From assembly GCA_029876055.1 (NCBI GenBank), contig CM056877.1, positions 1,984,001-2,048,000 on the forward strand: DNA of 64,000 bases, read 5' to 3'. A program made the translations under genes and the position numbers. Positions 46,409-58,533 of this stretch are shown one piece after another; the stretch's first letter is position 1, and every line of letters starts with the position of its first letter. Below the pieces are notes generated by a model. That model did not search any database. It worked only from the letters and a program-made list of their open reading frames with translations, and had not been told where the DNA came from. This DNA is from Madurella fahalii. Taxonomy: Eukaryota; Ascomycota; Sordariomycetes; Sordariales.

Positions 46409-48486
46409 ATGGGCAAATCTCGGCGGAACAGAGCGCGGCCAAACCGCAGCGACCCTATCGCAAAGCCAGTGAAGCCACCGACGGATCCGGAACTCGCAAA
46501 GCTCCGTGAGAGCAAAATTCTGCCGGTCCTAAAAGACCTGCAGAGCCCCGAGGAAAAGTCCAGGACCGCTGCTGCCGGAGCCATCGCCAACATTGTTCAA
46601 GATGCCCGATGCAGGAAATTGCTTCTCAGGGAACAGGTCGTGCACATCGTCCTCACTGAAACGCTCACTGACAGCAGCATCGACAGCCGTGCCGCCGGTT
46701 GGGAGATTCTAAAGGTTCTCGCCCAAGAAGAGGAGGCGGATTTCTGCGTGCACTTGTACAGACAGGATATCTTGTCAGCGGTTGAGCATGCCGTCAAGGC
46801 GGTAAGCAGTCCCAAGTCCTGCGGTGGTTGGATTTCAGGGGCTAAATGCTTGGCCAGATCCTTGAGACCCTGACTGCAACTGAGCCCTCCTTCTCAAAGC
46901 TTCTCAGGGCTCAACAACGCCTGGTGTGGGATATTACCGGCTCCCTACTTACACTTCTCAGCCTCCTAGCGTTGGCACGGGAAGAGATCTTGGAAGCAAT
47001 CGTTAGAAACCAGACCACCCTGCGGCTCCTTTTCCGCCTAGCGTCGACAGACGTCGTCCCGCCGGAGGTATTCGAGGAGGCTCTATCCTGCCTTATGACG
47101 CTATCAGAAGACAATCTCCAGTTCGGGCAGGCCATGATCAACGACCAGGAGACACGATGCTACGATATGCTCTTGAAATTTTCCACCGGGAGTGACTCGA
47201 AAGCGGTGCTATCTTGTGGCGTTCTTCATAATCTCTTCTCCTCGCTGCAGTGGCTAGATCATAGCCCCGGCAAGGATGGGGCATGCGATGCCGTCCTAAT
47301 CCCAAGCCTCTCACGAGCCCTGGAACAGGTCACTCTGAGCAGTGGGGTGACTAACGGTAGTTCCAACCACGCCGGGATTACGCAGGTTGCCTTGGAAATA
47401 CTAGCCTCCATCGGAACTGACCTCCAAGAGACACTTGAAAAGGGCAACCGGTCACCGTCCGGCCCCGCCAGGGCTGAGGAGGAGTGGAATGGTTTTGACG
47501 ACGAAGACGCAATGGATGTCGATCAAGGCCCCAATCACGGTCCCAATGACGATGAGGAAGGGGAGGGCGATGGGGAGGAGGCGGAAGAGGAATCGGACGA
47601 CTCGGATATCGATGCAGACATGGAACGTGTCGCAGGCCCCGATGCACCGACGCCCGAGGCTGGTGACCTCGACGACCTACCGACACTGCGCGAACTCATC
47701 CAAAAAGCCGTCCCGCAACTTATCCGACTATCGAACCTACCCATCAATACCGAAGAGGCTCTGGACATACAGTCACACGCATTATCAGCACTCAACAACA
47801 TCTCCTGGACGATATCGTGTCTCGAGTTCGCCAACGGCGAAAACGCCAATATCTTCAGCGCCTGGTACCCAGCGGCCAAGAAGATCTGGCTCAAGACAAT
47901 AGCCCCCATCCTCGACGCAGATAGTGCCGACCTCCAGCTCGCGACGCAGGTGACTAGCCTCGCTTGGGCCGTCTCCCGCAGTCTAAATGGCGCGACCCCG
48001 TCGGACGGCACCCAGCACCGGAAGTTCATCTCGCTCTACCACGCCTCCAAGGCTAGCAACCAGACCCAACCAAACCAAGCGGACAACAGCGAAGCACAAG
48101 ACCCCTTCCAGGGGCTGGGGGTCAAGTGCATCGGCGTGCTCGGCTCGCTCGCGCGCGACCCGGCCCCACTCGAGGTCAACCGAGATGTAGGCGTCTTCAT
48201 GGTGACGCTCCTGAGTAGCGACACCGCACAAACACCGCCGGCCGACATTGTTGAAGCGCTGAACCAGCTGTTTGACATGTACGGGGATGAAGAGGCCAAG
48301 TGTGATAGGGAGGTATTCTGGAAAGACGGGTTCCTCAAGCACCTGGAGGACTTCCTGCCGAAGCTGAAGGTGCTGGCCAAGGGTATCGACAAGAGGACAC
48401 AAGGGGAGCTGAGGGTGAGGGCGGACGAGGCGGCGATAAACCTAGCGAGGTTTGTGCAGTATAAGAAGAAGCACGCGCCAAGGTGA
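46409..48486 (+). CDS. syo1: symportin Syo1, ribosomal protein import adaptor
   Basis: Helical-repeat adaptor that co-imports Rpl5 and Rpl11 with a karyopherin and helps assemble the 5S RNP in 60S biogenesis. Exons 46409-46801 and 46858-48486 give 673 residues. The N-terminus MGKSRRNRARPNRSDPIAKP is a basic import signal, followed by ARM/HEAT repeats (LRESKILPVLKDLQSPEEKS, AAAGAIANIVQDARCRKLL). A long acidic insert (about residues 345-385, EEWNGFDDEDAMDVD and runs of Glu/Asp) matches the Rpl11-binding acidic loop. Further HEAT repeats follow to the C-terminus. The intron has a GTAAGC donor and a frame-preserving acceptor before ILETLTATEPSF. The start is the ATG of MGKSRRN; an in-frame ATG four codons upstream is less likely. 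The identification is strong. Confidence 0.93.
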
Positions 48487-48982
48487 GAGGGGGATGGAAT
48501 AGATGGGATGGGAGTGGGGGAAGCCCCGGTGCCTCAACATGATGAGGCCAGCATATGGAGTCCCAGGAAGGCGCCTCACATTATGGACTGGTTAAATTCT
48601 CTATATGAGTGACATCTTTCAGGATTACCAGAGCTCGGCCGACTCATATCAGCCATGTCAGGACTCGGTTCACAGGTGCTGTAGAATTGCGGAGTCAATA
48701 ATTGTAACGATGCAATGTCAATAAGAATAGCGGACCAACTGAGATGCCATGTATTATCCGGGGCTCTGACCCTAAGTAGGGGGTATGCTAGGTCTGAAGC
48801 CGCCGGGGATCCTTCTCATCTTAGTCAGGACCAAATGCAGTGCGCTCTCCCCCCTCCAGATTCAAAACTCACGAGAATGGTACCTCCTCTAGGCGTAGCA
48901 GTACTTCCGTCAAGACGCTGATAGTCCCGCTCATCAGAGAGAAGCAGGAGCAGAAGGGTCGGAAGCGAGGAACCAGCTCTAC
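48487..48982. other. convergent intergenic region
   Basis: Between the syo1 stop and the J-protein stop. No supported frame and no repeat of note. Confidence 0.6.
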
Positions 48983-49793
48983 TCAACCAATCGGCTTCAA
49001 CTTCTTCTTCTTCTTGGGCCCTTCCCCTCCCCCCGTCTTCCCCTTCTGAAACTGCCTCCAGCTGTCGATTCTCTGATCCCTCGTCGCCTCCCAGTCCTCC
49101 TCGTGCTGCCGTTTGCGCCTCCGCGCCTCCATCTCCTCCTCCTGGCGGCGCTGCTCGCGTCCTTCCTCCTGCATCTGCGCCTTCATCTGGCGCCGCCGCC
49201 GCTGCTCGTTCTCGATCAGCACAAACGTGGTCTTGTCGGCCCACTTGCGCTCAAACTCCTCCGTCTTGAGCTCCGGGCTGTCGACCGTCCACTTGTTCTC
49301 GCGGATCAGCAGCATGCGCGCGTCGGCGATGGCCTCGTCGAGGTTCTTGCGGTGCTTCTCGTCCATGAGCTCGGTCTGGGCCTTCTTGAGGCGGTCAAAG
49401 GCGTCGGGGGCGCGCGGGTTCTTGGTTTTATCCGGATGGATGAGCAGCGATTTCTTGCGGTATGTGTTCTTGATATCGGATTCCGGGACACCCGGTTTGA
49501 GGCCGAGCACGGCGTAGCTGGAGGAGCGGGAGTTAGTCGTCCTCGTTCTGTTTACGGCAGGGGAGCTGGGGGGTGGGGGGGGGGGGGGGGGGGAAGGGAC
49601 TTACGCATTGAGCCGGAAGGCCTTGAGGATGCGGTCTATCTCGGCATCCTGATTGTTAGGGTGGTCAGCGGCTGCTACAACGGGGACGAAGAGTGGCGGG
49701 CTGGCGCACCTTGTCCCATTCTTTGGCTTCTGCTTCGAGCACCTCCAGTGCATCGCGGTTGTCGTCAACCGGGGCGTCGTCTTTTGTTGCCAT
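48983..49793 (-). CDS. J-domain protein, DNAJC8/Spf31-like
   Basis: A spliceosome-associated J protein by similarity to human DNAJC8 and fission yeast Spf31. Exons 49793-49710, 49648-49605 and 49517-48983 give 220 residues. The N-terminus (MATKDDAPVDDNRDALEVLE) leads into the segment ending in RILKAFRLNAYAVLGLKPGV. The J domain has helix-II KKSLLIHPDKTKNP with the HPD triad at residues 70-72. A highly charged coiled-coil tail of Arg/Glu/Gln (about 120-200) and the conserved KKKKKLKPIG end complete the family layout. J-domain proteins stimulate Hsp70 ATPase activity; here probably for spliceosome remodelling in the nucleus. The second intron carries a G19/C19 homopolymer. The gene shares a 362-base divergent promoter with dbp10. 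Confidence 0.88.
49575..49593. repeat. G19 homopolymer in an intron
   Basis: Nineteen consecutive G on the plus strand (C on the transcribed sense strand) inside intron 2 (49604-49518) of the J-protein gene. It sits between donor and branch region and could slow polymerase or misassemble. Confidence 0.9.
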
Positions 49794-50155
49794 ATTCACC
49801 AAGGTTCTGTCTGTTTTGCGGATATGACTGTTATCGGGAAAAGAGAGTGGGCATCGGGGGAGGAATGGCTGTATGTTTGTTGATGCAGAGATTCTTGGGA
49901 CGACTGCCGCATGGTTCATGCGCCGACGTCGTTTGCGATGTGAGGCGATAAACGATAAGCGATAAACGATAAGCGATAAGCAATTGGGCCCCACTAAAAA
50001 TTGCAGCTGGCAGTCCTCCACCCCAAAAATTTACGCAGGCCGCCTAATAAGGGAGAGCTCTGCGCCAGTCCACCTCCATTGTCAGCAGCACCAGAGGCAT
50101 TCTTGGTAGCTTCAGACGGCATCCCGTGCCCCTGTGCAGCAAAAAATCCTCCACC
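49794..50155. promoter_or_regulatory. divergent promoter of the J-protein gene and dbp10
   Basis: A 362-base bidirectional region. Its core feature is five tandem CGATAAR heptamers at 49946-49980, placing five GATAA sites at exact 7-base steps. No TATA box is evident. Confidence 0.7.
49946..49980. promoter_or_regulatory. five-fold CGATAAR array (GATA-type sites)
   Basis: Five contiguous heptamers, in order ending A, G, A, G, G. Each contains GATAA, the core recognised by fungal GATA zinc-finger factors. The array lies 153 bases from the J-protein start and about 180 bases from the dbp10 start. Confidence 0.7.
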
Positions 50156-52963
50156 ATGCCGAGGCGAGCGTCCTCCCCGGCCTTGTCCGAGAACGAAGTC
50201 GACATTGCCGGGTCCCTCTTCGCCAATGAGGCCGACAGCGACATCGAGGTCGACGCCAAGAAGCCCGGCGATGGCGCCTTCGACCTCGATTTCAACAGCC
50301 TTCTAAACACTGATGGCGATGGCAACTCGGATGGCGATGGTGGTGACGAGGCATTTATTGCCCGTCAACAACGGAATTCAAACCGCAAGGCCTCCAATTT
50401 ACAGGGCAAGTCGGTTAAGAAGGGCGGCGGCTTTCAGGCCATGGGTAAGCACTTGCCTCGCGGCCGTTGGGCTTGCTAATGCATGGGCTTACTTTTGTCC
50501 GCAGGCCTCAATGCGAATCTTCTAAGAGCGATCACCCGGAAAGGCTTCTCGGTCCCCACTCCCATCCAGCGCAAGGCGATCCCCCTGATCTTGGAGAAGA
50601 GGGATGTCGTGGGCATGGCCCGGACGGGTTCCGGCAAGACGGCCGCCTTTGTTATCCCCATGATTGAGCGCCTCAAGGCCCACAGCGCTAGGGTCGGCGC
50701 TAGGGGCCTCATCCTGTCCCCCTCTCGCGAACTGGCGCTACAGACGTTAAAGGTTGTCAAGGAGTTGGGCAGGGGTACTGACCTCAAGACGGTCTTGCTC
50801 GTCGGTGGTGACAGTCTAGAGGAGCAGTTCGGTCTGATGGCCGCCAATCCGGATATTGTAATCGCCACACCCGGCCGGTTCTTGCACTTGAAGGTCGAGA
50901 TGTCCCTGGACCTCTCCTCGATCAAGTATGTGGTCTTTGACGAGGCAGACCGGCTTTTCGAGATGGGTTTTGCTGCCCAACTTACCGAGATTCTCCATGC
51001 CCTACCGCCTTCTCGACAAACCTTGCTCTTTTCTGCCACGCTGCCGTCGTCTTTGGTCGAATTTGCTAGAGCAGGCCTGCAGGAGCCAAGCCTCGTAAGG
51101 CTGGATGCGGAAACCAAGGTATCCCCTGATCTAGAGAGCGCTTTCTTCTCAGTCAAGGGTGGGGAAAAGGAGGGCGCTCTTCTTCACATCCTCCGCGATG
51201 TCATCAAAATGCCCTTGGGGCCGCCGGAAGGCGCTCAGCAAGACGAAGAACAACAACCAAGGAAAAGAAAGCGCGGCTCAGACAGGCCCAACCCGAAAGA
51301 GAAGCCGACAGAGCATTCAACGATTGTCTTTACAGCCACGAAACATCACGTCGAGTACCTCGCAACACTGCTGCGCCACGCAGGGTATTCTGTCTCGCAT
51401 GTCTACGGTTCGCTCGACCAAACCGCCCGAAAGATTCAGGTCGATAGTTTCAGGCGGGGACGGACGAACATTCTGGTAGTCACAGACGTGGCTGCTCGTG
51501 GTATTGATATCCCAGTGCTTGCGAACGTCATTAACTACGATTTCCCCCCTCAACCCAAGGTTTTTGTCCACCGCGTCGGGCGAACAGCGCGTGCTGGCCA
51601 GCGCGGATGGGCTTATGCATTGGTCAGGGAGTCGGATCTCCCCTATCTCCTTGACCTTCAGCTCTTCCTTGGGAGGAAGTTGGTGCTTGGACAGGAAGTG
51701 AAAGAGCCGTCTTATGCCCAAGACGTCGTGGTCGGTTCTCTAGTGAGAAGCGAACTCGAGAACAACACGGAATGGGTAAACAAGGTCCTTCACGAGGATG
51801 ACGATATCAGTGCACTCAAGCGGGTTACGGTTAAGGCTGAAAAGCTTTATATGAAGACCCGAAACTCGGCATCAAATCAGAGCGCAAAGCGTGCTCGTGA
51901 AGTCATAGCGTCTAAAGGCTGGTCCCAAGTACACGCCCTATTTGGAGAATCAGCAGCGGACGCTGAAGAAGCCCGGGATAACTTGCTTTCCAAGATTAGC
52001 GGTTTCAAGCCGCAAGAGACCATCTTTGAGATTGGGCCGAAGGGTAAATCTTCCCAAAACAAAGCTGCGGAGGTCATGCGCAGTTTCAGATCCCGGGTCG
52101 GCCCACGGAAGACTCCTAAGCAGGAGGAGGACACTGAGATGGCAGACGCCGACGACTTGCCAGCCCAAGCAAAGGGCGACGGCTTTGAGTCGTCTGAAGA
52201 AGAACAAGGGGACGAAGACGGCGAAGAAGCCTGGGAAGACGCCGGGGACTCCGACTCGGAGTTTGAGGTCACAGTAACAAGCAGCGGGAAATCCAAAAAG
52301 GGCCAGACGTCCTTCGAGGATCCCGAGATCTTCATGTCGTACACGCCGCGGACCACCAGTACAGCCGAGGAGCGCGCCTACGGCGTCCACTCGGGCTCGC
52401 AGAGCTCGCACTTCGTCGAAGCGGCCCGCGACGCTACCATGGACCTGGCCAACGACGAGGGCGCCAAGGCCTTTGGCGTACCGACTCGCTCCAAGATGCG
52501 CTGGGACAAGCGGCACAGCAAGTACGTGGCGCGCGCCAACGACGACGACGGCTCGCGCGGCGCCAAGATGATCCGCGGCGAGAGCGGCGTCAAGATCGCG
52601 GCGAGCTTCCAGAGCGGGCGCTTCGACAAGTGGCGGCGCGCCAACCGCCTCGGCCGCCTTCCCCATGTCGGCGAGGCCGAGAAGGCCAACCTCGCCCGCA
52701 ACTTTGGCTCCCATGGCGGAGGCGGGCCACGCTACAAGCACAAGATGGAGAAGGCGCCCAAGGACGCCGACAAGTACCGCGACGACTACCATGTCCGCAA
52801 GAAGCGCGTGGCTGAGGCCAAGGAGAAGCGGGTCGGCAAGTACAAGGACGGCGAAGGCAGCAGGCGGGAGCTCAAGAGCGCGTCGGACATCCGCAAGGCG
52901 AGGCAACTCAAGGAGAGGAAGAGGGAGAAGAATGCTCGGCCGGCCAAGAAGGCGAAAAGGTGA
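50156..52963 (+). CDS. dbp10: ATP-dependent DEAD-box RNA helicase Dbp10
   Basis: Nucleolar helicase for 60S subunit assembly. Exons 50156-50444 and 50505-52963 give 915 residues. The acidic N-terminal region precedes GFSVPTPIQRKAIP (Q motif, about 110-123), ARTGSGKT (motif I, 135-142), SPSRELALQ, TPGRFLH, VFDEADR and SAT. In the second lobe, TIVFTATKHHVEYLATLL, VVTDVAARGIDIP (motif V) and HRVGRTARAGQRG (motif VI) are intact. The C-terminal acidic region and DBP10-type tail (KMEKAPKDADKYRDDYHVRK) followed by a Lys/Arg-rich end fit Dbp10. All helicase motifs look intact. The intron (GTAAGC donor, CCGCAG acceptor) joins MG to LNANLL. The start is MPRRASSPA; an in-frame ATG ten codons upstream is less likely. 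Confidence 0.96.
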
Positions 52964-53675
52964 GCCGGGCTGTGGCAGCGCCGGGCATATATATATCGTG
53001 TTTTCGTGTTGTAGGTGCAATCCAGAGTGAGACAGCGAGAGTCACGGAAGGCTCTGAAGCCTAGGCTTGTCAAAAATATTTAGCCCGACTACGCGACGAC
53101 AGACGCCAATATTCCATGCCTCCTCATGAACGTCGGGATTCGTATCATAGCAGTTTTGACAAGCACGCCCCCATTGAGAACCCTCTCGGGCATATCGGCA
53201 TATCTGTCTGCAAGAACACAAACATTATATCCAGCCGGAAAGCAGCAGCTAGTACATACAAGGAGAAAGCCCCTGGCTGCGACAAGAGGACAATCTGCTG
53301 GTACTTCTTTTCCACCTTGCCAAGGTGCCTCTCACACTCCTCTCTTTCCACCCTCCTTCCCCCAGTAGCCAGACGAGATATACAAAACCAAGCCGCATTG
53401 TCCCATACCCTATTGCCATATGCCGTATCACATTCCAGTCGTCAAGTCATAGTGCTTCCATTCCCCCTCGTTTCCGCCCCCGCCTTCTCAGTAAGTATGG
53501 TAAACACCTCGTTCCAACCACACATCCACGGCTTGTCGAACACGCGATGACCAGAGCGAGCAAAGACAAGAAGAGAAAAATAAAAGGACGAAAGAGATCA
53601 TCCAGAGAAATCATCCAAAGAAACCAGGAAACGACCAAAGAAAATCAGGTCCCTTCACCCTGCTGCACAACCGGC
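52964..53675. other. convergent intergenic region
   Basis: Between the dbp10 stop and the stop of the RBR ligase gene. It includes a short TA repeat at about 52986-52996. Frames at 53116-53789 lie opposite the RBR 3' flank and are not supported. Confidence 0.55.
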
Positions 53676-56600
53676 CTACCTGGTAGCCTGCAGCTCAACG
53701 TCCGGCGGTCCCGGCTCCACAAAGTTAACCCACTCCGACACCCGATGCACCCCCCGTCCCATTCCACCGAGGCCCGCCAGTACCGATGACCTCGGCACCT
53801 CAAACTTGTTATGCTCGCGATGGGCCTGACCTGGCGGCCGCCTCCTCACATTCGGCGCGCGCGGCGAGCCATGCCCGGCGCCATTGTCCATATCATGCAT
53901 ACCCATACCAGGATGATGCATTCCCATCCCTGGTAGTCCTCCTCCGCCACCGCCACCGAGTCCAGGAGGCGGGCCAAACCAGTCCGCTGCCATAGGGGGC
54001 ATTCCACCGCCAGGGAGATAGGGGTCTTCGTCCATGGTATGCCTTCGTATGGAGGGAGCTGGGCCGGGCGGTGGACCAGGTGGCGGTATCGGCGCCAAGG
54101 GCATGCCGGGAACGGGGCCTGGAACGATGGGGTGCGTGGCAGCGCGCGAAACGGGCGGCCCGGCGCCCCTAGTAGGGCTAAGAGGGCCTAGGGGTCCAAC
54201 GGGACCGAGAGGGCCCAAGGGGCCGACGGTGCCCACAGGCATGGGTGGACCAGCGGGGCTCTGCCTGCTCTCCGGTCGGAAGCGGTCGGCAAGACGTTGT
54301 TCGAGCGACGAAGCGCGCCGTAGCTCGGGCGAAGGAGCCCGGCGTCTCTCCTCCTTGACCGACATATGGCGTTCTAGCGCGGGCGCGGGCCGCTCGGGTG
54401 AAGGATAGCGGGTGGGCAGTTGCTGCCACGTTTCCGGTGACTGCGGCCGGGATCCGGCTGCGGACGTGAACGCCCGCCTGTCGGGGGACCGAGGCCGCCT
54501 TTCACGTGAGAAAGCATTCCACCTATCAGGAGACCGATGGCGGCGTGGTTCAGCCACGTAATTCTCCATGTAATCATCATATCTCTCCGGAGACGCGTAG
54601 CGTGTCCCTCGATCGCGGGGGATGCCGCCGCTGTACTCGAAGGCAGATGCCGAACGATCAAACGTGGGGCGCGAAGGCGGCTCGAAAGCCGAACGGGGCG
54701 GTGGCGGCGCGGTCGGGACATGTGTCTGTGGCGGCGATGGTGCAACAACGGTTGCGGCCCGGCGATGGTACCCCTCATCCCCCAATGAGAAACCGCCATG
54801 GCCTCGGAAATCGGACCGGCGACGAGAGTCACGAGGTTCGTCAAAGTCGTAATCGCGCCTGCTCCGAGCGTAATCGGCGTGTCCGCTCTGATGACCGAAG
54901 GCGTCAAAAGAATGCATCCTTCGGGCGAAATGCTCGTCGCGCTGCTCTTGCAACCGGCGCAAGTACGCTTCCTCTTCGTAGCTCGACGGTCGCGGCCGAG
55001 CGCTGGCAGTCGGAGGAGGTCCAAAATCTGATTGGAAGTCGTGGGGTGTGGCCGGGCCGGGATCATATGCGGGTTCAGAGAGGAAGGGATTCGATTGCGA
55101 GTTCATTGGGGCATGCGTAAGGCCCGTTGCATCCCCGTCAAAGGGGTCGTGTTTGAACCAGGGGCACTCGCACGTCTTCCACTTCCCCCCGCATACCACA
55201 CAAAACTCTGCACCGCAACGGCTAAGAGGCGGATTCTTGGTCAGTGGTGATGTAACACGGTGGGTTCGACCCGGGAGGCGGCAGTTCTCACCAAGTCATG
55301 TGATCGCAGCCATCCCTAAGCTCGATCATGGCCTTGCAACGATGGCAGCGTTGCCATGCTTCCCGTTTCGCTTGATCTGGAAACTGGATCGACTCTTTGT
55401 CCCTAGGACATTCGGATGGGTAGTGCCACTTGCCGCTGCAGGAGGCGCAGACCTTGGTGCTGCAGCGACTACACTTGGCCTGCCCACGCCCGCCTTCACG
55501 GCGGATATCCTCTGGCCTGATCCACTCACCGCAGCGCCGCGACGGACAGTAAAGACGGCTCCTGGTGGTGTACTCCATGTATTTCTGGTTCCACTCCCTC
55601 TTGAAGTCGACGTCAAAGAGCTTCTCGACGTGTTTGAGAGGGATATGATCAACGGTGCAGCATCGTGGAGGCATGTGCTGCGGATCAGTGAGGGACATTT
55701 TGAAGACGCGGCGAAGGCATGAGTGGCACATGCGATGCCGGCATCTGAGTTTGACAGTCTTGTCCACCGGCGTCTTGTCGTTCCTACAAACAATGCACAT
55801 GGTGAAGCTGAAGCAAACGTCAGGACGATGAATGGAACAGTCGACATCCCGGGGGCAGGTACTGACCGCTTGGCTGGTTTGGCCGAGTGAGAAGGATGGG
55901 CGGGCGCAACAGCAGGCGCTGCGGACGCGGCAAAGTCCCCTGCAAAGAAGGTCGATCGTCTTGACGAACCTAGGCTGTGGGACGATGCGAAATGAGATCC
56001 CGCTCCAGCGTGCGGTCTCTTGTAGGACGAGGATGGTCTCGAAACATAAGCGTCAGACTCGTAATGCCCCGAAGGCCTCCTAGGAAAACTGCATTAGCGC
56101 ACCGGATTGGGTCTGTGGCCGACCGAGGCAAAGCTATTCAGATCACGACTACCTTTTGGACCGTGAGCGGGACCGGGCTTTATCGGGACTTGGCGGACGC
56201 GAGACGGATATGTCCCTGGGCCGACGATACTCATCTCGCATGCTGGAAGGAGCACGGGATCGCGATCGGTGCCTTCCCATCGACGGCGCGTACCTCGAGG
56301 TACTGTCCGGCTCCTCGTATTCCACCTCGGGCTGTCGACTTAGGCGTTCCTGCAACGAGCTGTGGAGAGCGGGGGCGGGAGGGGCAGCTGGAACGGCGGG
56401 GGCAATGGGTGCCGGCGGAAGATGCTTGTCGCGGGGATGAATGACCTGTTCCTCGTCCGAGTCGGAGGTTACTTTGGTGTCATCCTCCGAGTCAGACACC
56501 GAAGTCCTGGGGGAGCGCCGGGACTCGGGCGTTGACCGGTAGCGGTGAGTGCTCACATCGCGGCGGGCTATTGCCTGGCGACTCTGGGGCCGCGACGGCC

Positions 56601-57066
56601 CGCGGGGCGCGTTGTCGTCGTCGTCGTCATCGTCATCGTCCTCCTCGTAGACGTAGGTCGGGCGCCGATGGCGAGACGGGGTGCGTGCCCTGTCCAGCAC
56701 GGGCACGGAGGCGTTGGGCAGACGCATGCTGAATGAGCGTTCCGCGGGCGACCGCTGCGGGGTCTTTGTCGGCGTGGTCGTGTCGGATTCCGTCGAACTG
56801 CTCGGGGCGTGCTGCGGTCGACGACGTCGCCGCTGCGGTTTCCGAGGCGACGCTTTGGCGTCGTTGTTGGCGTCGTCCGAGGATTCGACAATGTCTATGT
56901 CTACGTCTATGTCTATATCTCCATGTCGCTTTCGCCGAGGCGAGGAACGGGGGAGTGGCTCGCCGGTCCGTGGCCAATCGTTTGCGGACTGGGATTTCAA
57001 CTTGGCAGCATTCTTCTTCCGTCGCGAGGTCCTGGGCCCGCCCTGCTGTCGCTCGAGGTCGGCCAT
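53676..57066 (-). CDS. RBR-type E3 ubiquitin ligase (RING1-IBR-RING2)
   Basis: Exons 57066-56153, 56079-55867, 55807-55292 and 55221-53676 give 1062 residues. The core is RING1 from MCIVCRNDKTPVDKTVKLRC with RCRHRMCHSCLRRVFKMS (about 380-410). The IBR follows with LYCPSRRCGEWI and CSRCSTKVCASCSGKWH, then RING2 (CHRCKAMIELRDGCDHMT then CRCGAEFCVVCGGKWKTC). The RING2 catalytic Cys is the one in DGCDHM (about residue 543), split from the next zinc ligands by intron 3. A 375-residue acidic/basic disordered N-terminus and a 500-residue Pro/Arg/Gly-rich C-terminus flank it. All intron joints keep frame. The start is uncertain: ATG 57066 gives MADLERQQGG, but an ATG-less frame extends upstream to about 57225. 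Substrate unknown. Confidence 0.88.
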
Positions 57067-58533
57067 TCGTTGCGTATCCAGCCCCGGGGTGGCAGCAGTC
57101 GAGTACGACGACGTCGTGGTAGGCTGCGCTCGCAGTCCTGGCAGTCGGGCAGCCGCCGCAGAAAGAGGAGCTTTGTGATGGGGGTTAAGCGTCGGCCAGA
57201 TGGTTGAGCGTGGTTGGCCGGGCACGGGCGGGTCTGGGGTTGCAGACGCTGCGATTGGGCTCGCAAATGGTCAAACTTGCATGGGATGCCAGCTCAACAA
57301 CACGCCGCCCCTCGGATGAGCCCACCCTAGCTCGCGTCGAGGCCCACAGAAAAAAGATGATCTCAGAGCCTGATAAATACCCGACAAGCCCGCAACCGCA
57401 GGCTTTGAAGGCGGTTTGGGCACCGTCGACGAGAAGGCCTGACTTAGGCAGCCCCAGAGCACTAGGCTGAGGAGGGACGAGGAGCAGGTGAGCGTGAGCC
57501 TGGTGAGGGGTGATGGAGGGCGCCGAGGCCTCAGTCTCTAGGGCGGCGGTCGAGGATGTGCTCCACAAACCCAGCGAGTCGGTCAGTTTCAACTTCCAAT
57601 GGTTGAGCAGCTTTTAATTTTTCAAGCGCCGTCTCGTCCCACTTGGTCGGGGGAAGCAAAGAGGAACCAAAGCATCACAAGTACCCCCAGCCCAGCTAGC
57701 GGCCGTTGTACTGTGGATGGAGGAGTAGAGCGTGTCGCAGGGCCCGGCATGTCATTTCTCATTCCTCCAGCCGGCCCCACCTGGCACCTAGCCCGTTGCT
57801 TCCCCCAGTCAGGAGCTTGACTCTTGGCCCTTGGCCCCACTTTGCTCATGGGCCAGTTTTGCTAAGTTTTGGTTTCCCGTGTCCCGTACCGTGTACTTCC
57901 CATCCGGCAGAGCTGGGCACAATTGAATCAATACAATTCAACCCTTCGGGTTTGCTTTTATCATCGGAATTGATTAAGCACAATGATTGGTCGATTGGAT
58001 GGGGATGGTCACAATTCACTGACTAATTCCTAGCCGTTATGGGAGCCCCCAGTCAACGTATCGTGTAGCAAGCAGCAAGCTCGCAGTTGAATCAGAAACA
58101 TGACCGATGAAAACGTGGTATACGCATTGTGGCACAATGTCCCCGGTTGCCAACCAAAGAAATTTGTTCGGCGCGCAAGATCCCGACCTACATCGATTGT
58201 ACAGGCCGCACCGAAGAAGCACTTCGAGACCGGGGTCGGATCATCGTACAGTTAAGAGAGAAGGGCAGCAGGCTTCTTAAGCTAAGAAGACAGTGAGCTG
58301 CCTGCAAACTAGCGTGGGAGAATGGAAGAGCTAGGAGAGAAGCTTCTTGGGTAAGATTTATCTTGGAGAGAGAAGACTGCGTCTATCTAGCCGATAATTC
58401 TACTCTAAACCTTCCCGGTCCAGTTGGTCGAAGGTCTAGCACTGCTCAGAGACCCATGGATTGGTGTAATTTCATACCCAGGCCTGATTCTTTTATAAGA
58501 CGTTCTTCTACAGAAGTGTTGTAAAGTTCAGTT
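57067..58533. other. upstream region of the RBR gene, then tRNA 5' flank
   Basis: Contains the promoter of the RBR gene and the 5' flank of the tRNA cluster. A 135-codon minus frame (57185-57592) lacks splice or family support; it may be leader sequence. GC content falls toward the tRNAs. Confidence 0.5.

Noticed and set aside
57185..57592. 135-codon minus-strand frame upstream of the RBR gene
   Set aside because: No recognisable family or splice link to the RBR exons; it may be leader sequence.
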